NCBI GenBank assembly: GCA_027021685.1
Contig: JALUTW010000388.1
Coordinates: forward strand, 1 to 7,252
Source of the DNA: Chromatiales bacterium
GTDB taxonomy: Bacteria; Pseudomonadota; Gammaproteobacteria; CAMYNG01
Length of the DNA stretch: 7,252 nucleotides
Reading direction: 5' to 3'
A model generated the notes under the pieces. The model saw only the letters and a list, made by a program, of their open reading frames with translations, was not told the origin of the DNA and did not search any database. The position numbers were made by a program, and so were the translations under genes. This document shows positions 1 to 6,138 of this stretch, piece after piece; position 1 is the stretch's first letter, and the number at the start of each line of letters is the position of its first letter.

Positions 1-872
1 GAGGTGATGGAGCCGGTCTTGGTGGAGGTGATGCGCTCCTGCAGCACGCCCATCTCCTCGGCCAGGGTCGGCTGGTAGCCCACCGCCGAGGGCATGCGGC
101 CGAGCAGGGCCGAGACCTCGGTGCCGGCCAGGGTGTAGCGGTAGATGTTGTCGATGAACATGAGCACGTCGCGGCCCTCGTCGCGGAAGTACTCCGCCAT
201 GGTCAGGCCGGTGAGCGCCACGCGCAGGCGGTTGCCCGGCGGCTCGTTCATCTGGCCGTAGACCAGGGCCACCTTGTCCAGCACCCCGGACTCCTGCATC
301 TCGTGGTAGAAGTCGTTGCCCTCGCGGGTCCGCTCGCCCACGCCCGCGAACACCGAGTAGCCCGAGTGCTCGATGGCGATGTTGCGGATGAGCTCCATGA
401 GGGTCACGGTCTTGCCCACGCCGGCGCCGCCGAACAGGCCCACCTTGCCGCCCTTGGCGATGGGCATGACCAGGTCGATGACCTTGATGCCGGTCTCCAG
501 GATCTCCACCGTCGCGGCCTGGTCGGCGTAGGCCGGCGGCTTGCGGTGGATGGGCCAGCGGGCCTCGGCCTCCACCGGGCCGGCCTCGTCCACCGGCTCG
601 CCCAGCACGTCCATGATCCGGCCCAGGGTGGCCTTGCCCACGGGCACGGTGATGGGGGCGCCGGTGTTGGTCACCGCCATCTCGCGCTTGAGGCCGTCGG
701 TGCTGCCCATGGCGATACAGCGCACCACGCCGTCACCGAGCTGCTGCTGCACCTCCAGGGTCAGGCCGGCATCGTCCACCTTGAGGGCGTCGTAGACCTT
801 GGGCATGGCGTCGCGCGGGAACTTGACGTCCACCACGGCGCCGATAATCTGTGCAATGTGTCCGGAACTCAT
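1..872 (-). CDS. atpD: F1 ATP synthase beta subunit (partial, 3' end beyond window)
   Basis: This is the catalytic beta subunit of cytoplasmic F1, which makes ATP from ADP and phosphate at the alpha/beta interfaces. The first 290 residues are visible, against about 460 in the family, because the gene runs off the left edge. The N-terminal beta-barrel (about 1-75) starts MSSGHIAQIIGAVVDVKF. The nucleotide-binding domain follows, with the P-loop GGAGVGKT at 148-155 (K154), the catalytic glutamate E180 in GERTREGND, and Walker B ending VLMFID at D241. The conserved YRYTLAGTEVSALLGRMPSAVGYQP region follows at about 244-268. The ATG at 870-872 is preceded by GAGGA at 880-884, seven bases upstream, and fits the family start exactly. 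It is the last visible gene of the operon, 67 nt after atpG; atpC should follow outside the window. No key residue is missing in the visible part. Confidence 0.98.
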   Translation of the reverse strand, partial: MSSGHIAQIIGAVVDVKFPRDAMPKVYDALKVDDAGLTLEVQQQLGDGVVRCIAMGSTDGLKREMAVTNTGAPITVPVGKATLGRIMDVLGEPVDEAGPVEAEARWPIHRKPPAYADQAATVEILETGIKVIDLVMPIAKGGKVGLFGGAGVGKTVTLMELIRNIAIEHSGYSVFAGVGERTREGNDFYHEMQESGVLDKVALVYGQMNEPPGNRLRVALTGLTMAEYFRDEGRDVLMFIDNIYRYTLAGTEVSALLGRMPSAVGYQPTLAEEMGVLQERITSTKTGSIT

Positions 873-939
873 GGCTCTTTCCTCGAAAATATGTGCAAAT
901 TCCGCCGCGGCCGCGCCCCGGGGCACCGCCGCCCATTGA
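873..939 (-). other. atpG-atpD spacer with two abutting GC palindromes and a strong RBS
   Basis: This is the longest gap between structural atp genes (67 nt). Its upstream half is almost pure G/C and contains two perfect 10-base palindromes that share base 915: cgcggccgcg at 906-915 and gccccggggc at 915-924. The half next to atpD changes abruptly to A/T-rich sequence and carries the atpD Shine-Dalgarno (GAGGA, 880-884). No T-tract follows the palindromes, so this does not look like a terminator. It could be an mRNA structure that separates atpG from atpD or stabilises the atpD message; that role is inference. Confidence 0.6.
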
Positions 940-1803
940 TTAAACCGCCGCCGCGCCGCTGATGATCTCCGACAGCTCCTGGGTGATGGCGGCCTGGCGC
1001 GCCTTGTTGTAGGCGAGCTGCAGCTCGTCGATGAGGTTGCCGGCGTTGTCCGACGCCGCCTTCATCGCCACCATGCGCGCGGCCTGCTCGCAGGCGATGT
1101 TCTCCACCACGCCCTGGTAGACCAGGGACTCGATGTAGCGGTCCATGAGCCCGTCCAGCACCTCGCGCGCGTCGGGCTCGTAGATGTAGTCCCAGTGGTG
1201 GCGCAGGTTCTCGTCCAGATCGTCCGGCTCGATGGGCAGGAGCTGGTCGATGACCGGGCGCTGGGTCATGGTGTTGACGAACTCGTTGTACACCAGGTAG
1301 AGGCGGTCGATGCGGCCCTCGTCGTAGGCGTCCAGCATCACCTTCACCGTGCCGATCACATCGGTCACCGCGGGCGTATCGCCCAGGTGCGTGGCCTGGC
1401 CGGTGATGGTGGCACCGATGCGTTTGAAGAACTGGAACGCCTTCTGGCCGAAGGTGCAGACCTCCATCTCCAGCCCCTCGGCGTCCCACTGCCTCATCTG
1501 CCCCAGCAGCTCGCGGAACAGGTTGTTGTTGAGGCCGCCGCACAGGCCGCGGTCGGTGGAGACCACGATGAGCCCGATGCGCCTGGCCTCCCGCGGCACC
1601 AGGAACGGATGCCGGTACTCGGTGTGGGCGAAGGCCAGGTGGCTGATCACCGCCCGCATCTTCTGCGAATACGGGCGGGTGGCCGCCATGCGGTCCTGGG
1701 CCTTGCGCATCTTGCTCGCCGCCACCATTTCCATGGCACGCGTGATCTTCTGCGTGCTCTGGATGCTCCTGATCTTGGTGCGGATCTCTTTGCCGCCTGC
1801 CAT
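940..1803 (-). CDS. atpG: F1 ATP synthase gamma subunit
   Basis: Gamma is the central rotary shaft of F1. Its N- and C-terminal helices form a coiled coil inside the alpha3beta3 hexamer, and its foot rests on the c-ring. The 287-residue product has the usual length. It opens with the conserved MAGGKEIRTKIRSIQSTQKI and TRAMEMVAASKMRKAQ segments (N-terminal helix). It contains the GLIVVSTDRGLCGGLN core at about 77-92 and ends with ITQELSEIISGAAAV at 273-287, which is the family signature. The ATG at 1801-1803 has the Shine-Dalgarno GGGGAG at 1813-1818, next to the atpA TAA stop (1819-1821). The atpA-atpG gap is only 15 nt, so translational coupling is likely. Nothing unusual is seen. Confidence 0.99.
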   Translation of the reverse strand: MAGGKEIRTKIRSIQSTQKITRAMEMVAASKMRKAQDRMAATRPYSQKMRAVISHLAFAHTEYRHPFLVPREARRIGLIVVSTDRGLCGGLNNNLFRELLGQMRQWDAEGLEMEVCTFGQKAFQFFKRIGATITGQATHLGDTPAVTDVIGTVKVMLDAYDEGRIDRLYLVYNEFVNTMTQRPVIDQLLPIEPDDLDENLRHHWDYIYEPDAREVLDGLMDRYIESLVYQGVVENIACEQAARMVAMKAASDNAGNLIDELQLAYNKARQAAITQELSEIISGAAAV

Positions 1804-1818
1804 CGTCGGCTGCTCCCC

Positions 1819-3360
1819 TTACCAGGCGCCGTGGGCCTTGAAGTCGTCCAGCGCGGCCTTCATCTCGGCCTCGATCTCGTCGTTGAAATCGCCGGTCTCG
1901 TTGATCCTGTCCAGCAGCGCCTGGTACTTGCTCTTGAGGAACGAATGCATGGCGTCCTCGAAGTCCACCACCTTCTTCACCTCGATGTCGTCGAGGTAGC
2001 CGTAGTTGGCGGCCATGAGCGAGAAGGCCTGCTGGGCCACGCTCATGGGATGGTACTGCTTCTGCTTCATGAGCTCGGTCACCCGCTGGCCGCGCTCGAT
2101 CTGCTTGCGGGTGGACTCGTCCAGGTCGGAGGCGAACTGGGCGAAGGCCGCCAGCTCGCGGTACTGGGCCAGGTCCAGGCGCACGCCGCCGCCGAGCTTC
2201 TTGATGATCTTGGTCTGGGCCGCACCGCCCACGCGCGACACCGACAGGCCGGCGTTGATGGCGGGCCGGATGCCGGCGTTGAACAGGTCGGTCTCCAGGA
2301 AGATCTGGCCGTCGGTGATGGAGATGACGTTGGTGGGCACGAAGGCCGAGACGTCACCGGCCTGGGTCTCGATGATGGGCAGGGCGGTGAGGGAACCGGT
2401 CTTGCCCTTGACCTCGCCGTTGGTGACCTTCTCTACGTAGTCGGCATTGACCCGGGCGGCGCGCTCCAGCAGGCGCGAGTGCAGGTAGAACACGTCGCCG
2501 GGATAGGCCTCGCGGCCCGGCGGGCGCCGCAGCAGCAGCGACACCTGGCGGTAGGCCCAGGCCTGCTTGGTGAGGTCGTCGTAGATGATGAGGGCGTCCT
2601 CGCCGCGGTCGCGGAAGTACTCGCCCATGGCGCAGCCGGCGTAGGGCGCGATGAACTGCATCGCGGCGGACTCGGCCGCGGTGGCCGCCACCACGATGGT
2701 GTGCTCCATGGCACCGTGCTCCTCCAGCTTGCGCACCACCGCCGCCACCGAGGAGGCCTTCTGGCCCACGGCCACGTAGATGCACTTGATGCCGGTGCCC
2801 TTCTGATTGATGATGGCGTCGATGGCCACCGCGGTCTTGCCCGTCTGGCGGTCACCGATGATGAGTTCGCGCTGGCCGCGGCCGATGGGGACCATGGCGT
2901 CGATGGCCTTGAGCCCGATCTGCACCGGCTGGCTCACCGACTGCCGGGCGATGACGCCCGGCGCCACCTTCTCGATGGGCGACGTGAGCCCGGCCTCCAC
3001 GGGGCCCTTGCCGTCGATGGGCCGGCCCAGGGCATCCACCACGCGGCCGATGAGCTCGGGGCCCACCGGCACCTCGAGGATGCGGCCGGTGCACTTGACC
3101 GTGTCGCCCTCGGAGATGTGCTCGTAGTCGCCCAGCACCACGGCGCCGACGGAGTCGCGCTCCAGGTTGAGCGCCATGCCGAAGGTGTCGCCCGGGAACT
3201 CGATCATCTCGCCGTACATGACGTCGTTGAGGCCGTGGATGCGCACCACGCCGTCGGCGATGCTGACCACGGTGCCCTCGTTGCGGGCCTCGGTCGCGGG
3301 CTCGAAGCCCTCGACCCGCTTCTTGATCAGTTCGCTGATTTCGGATGGATTCAGTTGCAT
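1819..3360 (-). CDS. atpA: F1 ATP synthase alpha subunit
   Basis: Alpha is the non-catalytic nucleotide-binding subunit that alternates with beta in the F1 hexamer and completes the catalytic sites. At 513 residues it is the same length as the E. coli protein, and landmarks fall at the same numbers. The N-terminal helix MQLNPSEISELIKKRVEGFE binds delta and the stator. The P-loop GDRQTGKT is at 169-176. Walker B lies in ALIIYDDLTKQ, with the acidic residues at about 261-262. The family signature PAINAGLSVS is at 366-375, followed immediately by the arginine finger R376, which senses the gamma-phosphate at the beta site. The ATG at 3358-3360 has AAGGAA at 3368-3373. It lies 31 nt after atpH and 15 nt before atpG. 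The gene is intact. Confidence 0.99.
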   Translation of the reverse strand: MQLNPSEISELIKKRVEGFEPATEARNEGTVVSIADGVVRIHGLNDVMYGEMIEFPGDTFGMALNLERDSVGAVVLGDYEHISEGDTVKCTGRILEVPVGPELIGRVVDALGRPIDGKGPVEAGLTSPIEKVAPGVIARQSVSQPVQIGLKAIDAMVPIGRGQRELIIGDRQTGKTAVAIDAIINQKGTGIKCIYVAVGQKASSVAAVVRKLEEHGAMEHTIVVAATAAESAAMQFIAPYAGCAMGEYFRDRGEDALIIYDDLTKQAWAYRQVSLLLRRPPGREAYPGDVFYLHSRLLERAARVNADYVEKVTNGEVKGKTGSLTALPIIETQAGDVSAFVPTNVISITDGQIFLETDLFNAGIRPAINAGLSVSRVGGAAQTKIIKKLGGGVRLDLAQYRELAAFAQFASDLDESTRKQIERGQRVTELMKQKQYHPMSVAQQAFSLMAANYGYLDDIEVKKVVDFEDAMHSFLKSKYQALLDRINETGDFNDEIEAEMKAALDDFKAHGAW

Positions 3361-3391
3361 TGTGGCGTTCCTTTGAAACTCTCTGAAAGCC

Positions 3392-3928
3392 TTACCGCAT
3401 GAGGGTGTGGGCCAGGCGCTCGAGCTGGCCGGTCACGGAGCCGTCGATGACGAGGTCGCCGGCGCGCACGATGGCACCGCCGATGAGCGACTCGTCCACG
3501 CGCACGTCCAGGCTCACCTCGCGCCCCAGCCGGCGCTTGAGCGCCTCCACCAGGGCCTGGCGCTGGGCGTCGTCGAGTGGAAAGGCGGAGACCACCTCGG
3601 CCTGCACCTTGCGTTCGGCCTCGGCCCGCTGCGCGGCGTAGAGCTGCGCGATCTCGGGCAGCAGGGCGAGACGGCCGTTGTCGGCCACCACCCGCAGAAA
3701 GCGCCGGCCCTTGTCGGTGAGCACCGAGCCGGCCAGCTCCTGCATCACCTCCACCAGCGCCGTGCGATCCACCTCGGGATTGGCGATGGCCTCGCGCATG
3801 ACGGGTTCGGCGGCGATGGCGGCCAGGGCCTCCAGCATCTCGGACCAGCGCGCCAGGTCGCCGTCGGCCCGGGCCACGGCGAAGGCGGCCTCGGCATAGG
3901 GGCGGGCGACGGTGGTTTTCTCTGCCAT
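3392..3928 (-). CDS. atpH: F1 ATP synthase delta subunit (OSCP-type)
   Basis: Delta joins the top of the F1 hexamer to the C-terminus of the b dimer, forming part of the stator. The 178-residue product has the usual length. Its N-terminal helical domain (about 1-105) starts MAEKTTVARPYAEAAFAVA, and its C-terminal domain carries the OSCP/delta signature around 142-166 (VRVDESLIGGAIVRAGDLVIDG). The same frame stays open far upstream across atpF. I chose the ATG at 3926-3928 because it fits the family N-terminus and has GGAG at 3935-3938, six bases upstream. It begins 14 nt after the atpF stop and ends 31 nt before atpA, typical of tight operon coupling. No defects are seen. Confidence 0.98.
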   Translation of the reverse strand: MAEKTTVARPYAEAAFAVARADGDLARWSEMLEALAAIAAEPVMREAIANPEVDRTALVEVMQELAGSVLTDKGRRFLRVVADNGRLALLPEIAQLYAAQRAEAERKVQAEVVSAFPLDDAQRQALVEALKRRLGREVSLDVRVDESLIGGAIVRAGDLVIDGSVTGQLERLAHTLMR

Positions 3929-3942
3929 GGTCGTCTCCGTCT

Positions 3943-4413
3943 CTAGAGCTGGGCCACCAGGTCCTTGAGCAGGTCCTCGTTGGCCTTGGCGTCGATCTCG
4001 CGCTTGAGCACCCGCGAGGCGCCGGCCACCGCCAGCTGCACCACCTCGGCCCGGAGCTGCTCGCGGGCCTGGTTCACGGCCTGGTCGATCTCGGCCCGGG
4101 CGGCGTTGAGGATGCGCTCGCCCTCGGCGCGGGCGTTCTCCTTGGCCTCGTCCACGATCTCGTTGGCCCGCTTCTGTGCCTGGGCGATGATCTCCTGCGC
4201 CTGCTGCTTGGCCTCGTGCAGCTGCTCGGCCGCGCGCTTCTGCGCCAGCTCCTGCTCGTGGGCCCCGCGCTCGGCGGCCGCCAGGCCGTCGGCGATCTTC
4301 TGCTTGCGCTCGTTGAGCGCATTCATGATCGGCGGCCACACGTACTTCATGCAGAACCAGACGAAGACGATGAAGGCGATCGTCTGGCCGAACAGCGTCA
4401 GGTTGATGTTCAT
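3943..4413 (-). CDS. atpF: Fo ATP synthase b subunit
   Basis: The b subunit forms a homodimeric peripheral stalk that holds delta and F1 against rotation. The 156 residues match the E. coli length. One N-terminal membrane helix (about 4-27) contains FCMKYVWPPIMNAL. It is followed by a long charged Ala/Glu/Lys/Arg/Gln-rich coiled coil (about 32-120) and a C-terminal delta-binding part ending in DLLKDLVAQL. Only one b gene is present, so this is the homodimeric type and not the b/b' pair of many phototrophs and alphaproteobacteria. The frame is open upstream into atpE. The ATG at 4411-4413 (MNINLTLFGQTIAF) is supported by homology and by AAGG at 4421-4424. It starts 40 nt after atpE and ends 14 nt before atpH. 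Confidence 0.98.
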   Translation of the reverse strand: MNINLTLFGQTIAFIVFVWFCMKYVWPPIMNALNERKQKIADGLAAAERGAHEQELAQKRAAEQLHEAKQQAQEIIAQAQKRANEIVDEAKENARAEGERILNAARAEIDQAVNQAREQLRAEVVQLAVAGASRVLKREIDAKANEDLLKDLVAQL

Positions 4414-4453
4414 GGCCTTACCTTGAAGATTCTGTTGCAGTCCGGCTCGCGGC

Positions 4454-4696
4454 CTAGCCGCCCACCACGGCGAACAGCACGTAGAGACCGATGGCGATGG
4501 CGATGACGGGCAGCGCGTCCACCAGGCCCATGACGATGAAGAACTGGGTGCGCAGCATGGGGATGAGCTCCGGCTGGCGCGCGGCGCCCTCCAGGAAGCG
4601 GCCGCCGAGGATGCCGATGCCCACGGCCGCGCCCAGGGCACCCAGGCCCAGCATGAGTCCGCCGGCGATGTAGAGGAAAGCGATGGCTTCGGTCAT
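4454..4696 (-). CDS. atpE: Fo ATP synthase c subunit (proteolipid, rotor ring)
   Basis: The c subunit is a hairpin of two membrane helices that oligomerises into the rotor ring and carries protons. It has 80 residues. Helix 1 (about 5-32) holds the glycine-rich packing motif GAAVGIGILGG. The polar loop has the conserved RQP at 40-42, which contacts gamma and epsilon. Helix 2 (about 51-77) contains the essential acidic residue D60 in GLVDALP. The residue after D60 is alanine and position 27 is isoleucine, so the Gln and Ser/Thr ligands of Na+-type rings are absent and H+ is the expected ion. The ATG at 4694-4696 has a perfect AGGAG at 4703-4707 with six-base spacing, consistent with the high stoichiometry needed. 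It follows atpB by 61 nt. Confidence 0.99.
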   Translation of the reverse strand: MTEAIAFLYIAGGLMLGLGALGAAVGIGILGGRFLEGAARQPELIPMLRTQFFIVMGLVDALPVIAIAIGLYVLFAVVGG

Positions 4697-4757
4697 TGTC
4701 GTCTCCTGTCAGCAGAACTTGGTTGAATGTCGATGTTGAAGACCGGTGGTGTCCCGT
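4697..4757 (-). promoter_or_regulatory. atpE leader: G-poor spacer with strong Shine-Dalgarno
   Basis: This 61-nt gap lies between atpB and atpE. Read on the minus strand, the stretch from about 4735 to 4710 is rich in A, C and T and poor in G (it includes CTTCAACATCGACATTCAAC), then leads into AGGAG at 4703-4707. Such a stretch should stay single-stranded in otherwise GC-rich mRNA. E. coli atpE has a known translation-enhancing leader that raises c-subunit synthesis. A similar role here is inferred from position and base composition, not from sequence identity. Confidence 0.45.
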
Positions 4758-5639
4758 TCAGTGGTGCTCCTGGTGTGCCATCTCCAGGTACACGATGGTC
4801 AGCGTCATGAAGATGAATGCCTGCAGCACCACGATGAGGATGTGGAAGATGGCCCAGCCCAGCTGCAGCAGGCCGCCGAAGGTGCCCCAGAACAGCCCGC
4901 CCGAGTAGAGCAGGGCGATGAGGATGAAGATCATCTCGCCTGCGTACAGGTTGCCGAACAGGCGCAGGGCCAGGGAGACCGGCTTGGAGATGAGGCTGAT
5001 GCCTTCCAGAAGCAGGTTGGCCGGCAGGCCCCACTTGCCGAAGGGCTGGAATGCCAGCTCGCCGAAGAATCCCCCCAGGCCCTTGATCTTGATGCTGTAA
5101 TAGATGATGAGCGCGAACACCGCCAGCGCCATGCCGAAGGTGGCGTTGGGATCGGTGGTGGGCACCACCTTGAAGTAGACGTGGTGCGGATCCATGCCGA
5201 GGCCGTGCTCGCCCACCAGGGCGGCCAGCTGCGGCAGCCAGTCCACCGGCACCAGGTCCATGGTGTTCATGAGCAGGATCCAGACAAAGATGGTCAGCGC
5301 CAGAGGTGCGATGAGGGGGTTGCGGCCGGTGAAGGAACCCTTGACCGAGTTGTCCACGAACTCCACCACCCACTCGACGAAGTTCTGCCAGCCGGAGGGG
5401 ATGCCGGCGTCGGCGCTCTTCGCGGCGCGGCGGAACAGCCACAGGAACAACAGGCCCAGGGACACGGACCAGAACATGGTGTCCACGTGGATGGCCCAGA
5501 AACCCATGGCCTTGGCCTCCGCCGCGTCGTGGGCGAAGCGCCACTGGCACTCTCCGGCCGGCTCGCACAGCCGGCCGAAGGTCAGGTTCTGCAGGTGATG
5601 CTGGATGTAGCCCGAAGCGGTCTGCGTCTCGGTCGCCAT
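4758..5639 (-). CDS. atpB: Fo ATP synthase a subunit (proton channel)
   Basis: Subunit a is the membrane stator subunit that supplies the two proton half-channels next to the c-ring. The 293-residue product has the expected hydrophobic segments. Functional residues match the E. coli set: the essential arginine is R226 in SLALRLFGNLYAGE (E. coli R210), with E235 (E. coli E219) and H266 in WAIFHILI (E. coli H245). The protein ends FIFMTLTIVYLEMAHQEHH. The N-terminal part before GFWAIHVDTMFWS is longer than in E. coli and contains two cysteines, C25 and C31, in a predicted periplasmic segment. The ATG at 5637-5639 fits the family start (YIQHHLQNL follows), but its Shine-Dalgarno is weak, with only a GAG about 11 bases upstream. 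It lies 47 nt after atpI and 61 nt before atpE. Confidence 0.98.
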   Translation of the reverse strand: MATETQTASGYIQHHLQNLTFGRLCEPAGECQWRFAHDAAEAKAMGFWAIHVDTMFWSVSLGLLFLWLFRRAAKSADAGIPSGWQNFVEWVVEFVDNSVKGSFTGRNPLIAPLALTIFVWILLMNTMDLVPVDWLPQLAALVGEHGLGMDPHHVYFKVVPTTDPNATFGMALAVFALIIYYSIKIKGLGGFFGELAFQPFGKWGLPANLLLEGISLISKPVSLALRLFGNLYAGEMIFILIALLYSGGLFWGTFGGLLQLGWAIFHILIVVLQAFIFMTLTIVYLEMAHQEHH

Positions 5640-5708
5640 GTCGAACTGATCTCAATCCCAAAAAACATTGCAAAAACCGTTGCTTGTCAGCCGCGCCGGC
5701 GGGGCGCG
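5640..5708 (-). promoter_or_regulatory. atpI-atpB junction: GC hairpin followed by T-tracts, possible attenuator
   Basis: The end of atpI contains a perfect 6-bp GC stem with a 5-base loop (5692-5708, cgcgcc/ggcgcg). Transcription then enters an unusually A/T-rich 47-nt spacer (28 of 47 bases A/T) with a T5 tract (5672-5676) and a T6 tract (5660-5665). The T5 tract starts about 15 bases past the stem, too far for a canonical intrinsic terminator. It could be a weak attenuator, an RNase processing site or simply a low-structure atpB leader. The region sets the boundary between the poorly conserved atpI and the structural genes. Confidence 0.35.
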
Positions 5709-6007
5709 TAGCCGCGGGCGAAGAGAAAGCCCGCCTGCGCCAGCACCAGGCCGAGCACCAGGCCCAGGGGCTGGAGGCGCAGCAGCCACATCCCGGCCGC
5801 CAGCAGGCCGGCCAGCAGGGCAATCTTGCCCGCGGCGCCCGCAATGACGGCGGCGGCATCCAGGCCATTTTCGGTGGCCCGCTTCAGGCGCCGGGCGCTG
5901 TACACGGTGCCGGCGACCATGGCGGCGCCGCCGTAGAGCAGCGCCAGCGAAAATTCCATGCCCTGCAAGAGGGACGAGATCAAGGCGGCCGCGGCGACGG
6001 CGGCCAC
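5687..6007 (-). CDS. atpI: ATP synthase protein I (AtpI), assembly factor; start uncertain
   Basis: AtpI is a small, non-essential membrane protein encoded first in atp operons; it assists c-ring assembly. The identification rests on position, size, four hydrophobic segments and AtpI-like features (LLYGG in helix 2, AGAAGKIALLAGLL in helix 3), since the family is weakly conserved. The boundary given starts at GTG (6005-6007), the only ATG/GTG/TTG able to open this frame before helix 1, giving 106 aa. That start cuts into helix 1 and has no well-spaced Shine-Dalgarno. The frame is open up to a TGA at 6098-6100 and encodes a plausible basic N-terminus (LDRALRRIVLVQ). A CTG at 6074-6076 with GGGGA seven bases upstream would give 129 aa, close to E. 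coli AtpI. I think translation begins upstream of 6007. Confidence 0.85.
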   Translation of the reverse strand: MAAVAAAALISSLLQGMEFSLALLYGGAAMVAGTVYSARRLKRATENGLDAAAVIAGAAGKIALLAGLLAAGMWLLRLQPLGLVLGLVLAQAGFLFARGYAPRRRG

Positions 6008-6084
6008 CTGTACCAGGACGATCCTGCGCAGGGCCCGGTCCAGGCCGGCGTGCGCGGCGTTGTACGCGGTGCTCAGCGGGACAT
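6008..6084 (-). other. Probable N-terminal extension of atpI, with CTG start or frameshifted ATG
   Basis: This segment continues the atpI frame without a stop. From the CTG at 6074-6076 it would encode STAYNAAHAGLDRALR and then RIVLVQ before joining the residues listed for atpI. GGGGA at 6084-6088 lies seven bases before that CTG, an ideal spacing. An ATG at 6082-6084 overlaps this Shine-Dalgarno, but its frame reads Met-Ser-Arg-stop, with the TGA at 6073-6075. One extra base there would fuse Met-Ser-Arg to Leu-Ser-Thr-Ala in the atpI frame. Either a non-AUG start, a single-base deletion in the strain, or a base-call error would explain the pattern. Confidence 0.55.
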
Positions 6085-6088
6085 CCCC
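6084..6088 (-). promoter_or_regulatory. Candidate atpI Shine-Dalgarno (GGGGA)
   Basis: On the minus strand GGGGA lies seven bases before the CTG at 6074-6076 and only about 15-19 bases after the predicted transcription start. It is too close to the ATG at 6082-6084, which it overlaps, to serve that codon. It therefore favours initiation at the CTG, or at an ancestral codon near it, over the GTG at 6007. Confidence 0.45.
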
Positions 6089-6109
6089 ACGCCAGAATCA
6101 GGGGCGCGC

Positions 6110-6138
6110 AGTATACAAGGGCCGAAAAGGGGGGTCAA
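6110..6138 (-). promoter_or_regulatory. Strong sigma70-type promoter of the atp operon
   Basis: Read on the minus strand, TTGACC (6133-6138) and TATACT (6110-6115) are separated by exactly 17 bases. Each box differs from the sigma70 consensus at one position. It lies in the only sizeable gap between parB and atpI and points into the atp genes. Transcription should start at about 6103-6105, leaving a leader of roughly 20-30 nt to the upstream atpI start candidates. The sequence between the -10 box and the start is GCGCGC-like. Such a GC-rich discriminator is a known feature of promoters repressed by ppGpp/DksA, so growth-rate control is plausible but not shown. Confidence 0.85.

Noticed and set aside
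906..924. The palindromes after atpG as an intrinsic terminator.
   Set aside because: No T-tract follows on the minus strand, and the next bases carry the atpD ribosome-binding site, so termination here is unlikely.
1195..3402. A 735-codon open frame on the plus strand opposite atpA and atpG.
   Set aside because: It is antisense to two certain genes and its product is dominated by His, Gly, Leu, Ala and Asp, the typical result of reading opposite GC3-rich codons. No known domain or plausible ribosome-binding context was recognised.
3929..4339. Upstream continuation of the atpH frame across atpF, suggesting a fusion or longer delta subunit.
   Set aside because: The extension is low-complexity Arg/Gly/Ala sequence overlapping the real atpF frame. 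The ATG at 3926-3928 has a good Shine-Dalgarno and matches the family N-terminus.
4746..5711. A long plus-strand open frame opposite atpB.
   Set aside because: It is low-complexity Gln/His/Glu/Asp-rich sequence mirroring atpB codons. Subunit a on the other strand has all its key residues, so this is a shadow.
4693..5868. A 391-codon minus-strand open frame overlapping atpB and atpI in another frame.
   Set aside because: It is Arg/Pro/Gly-rich out-of-frame translation of two recognised genes, with no homology seen.
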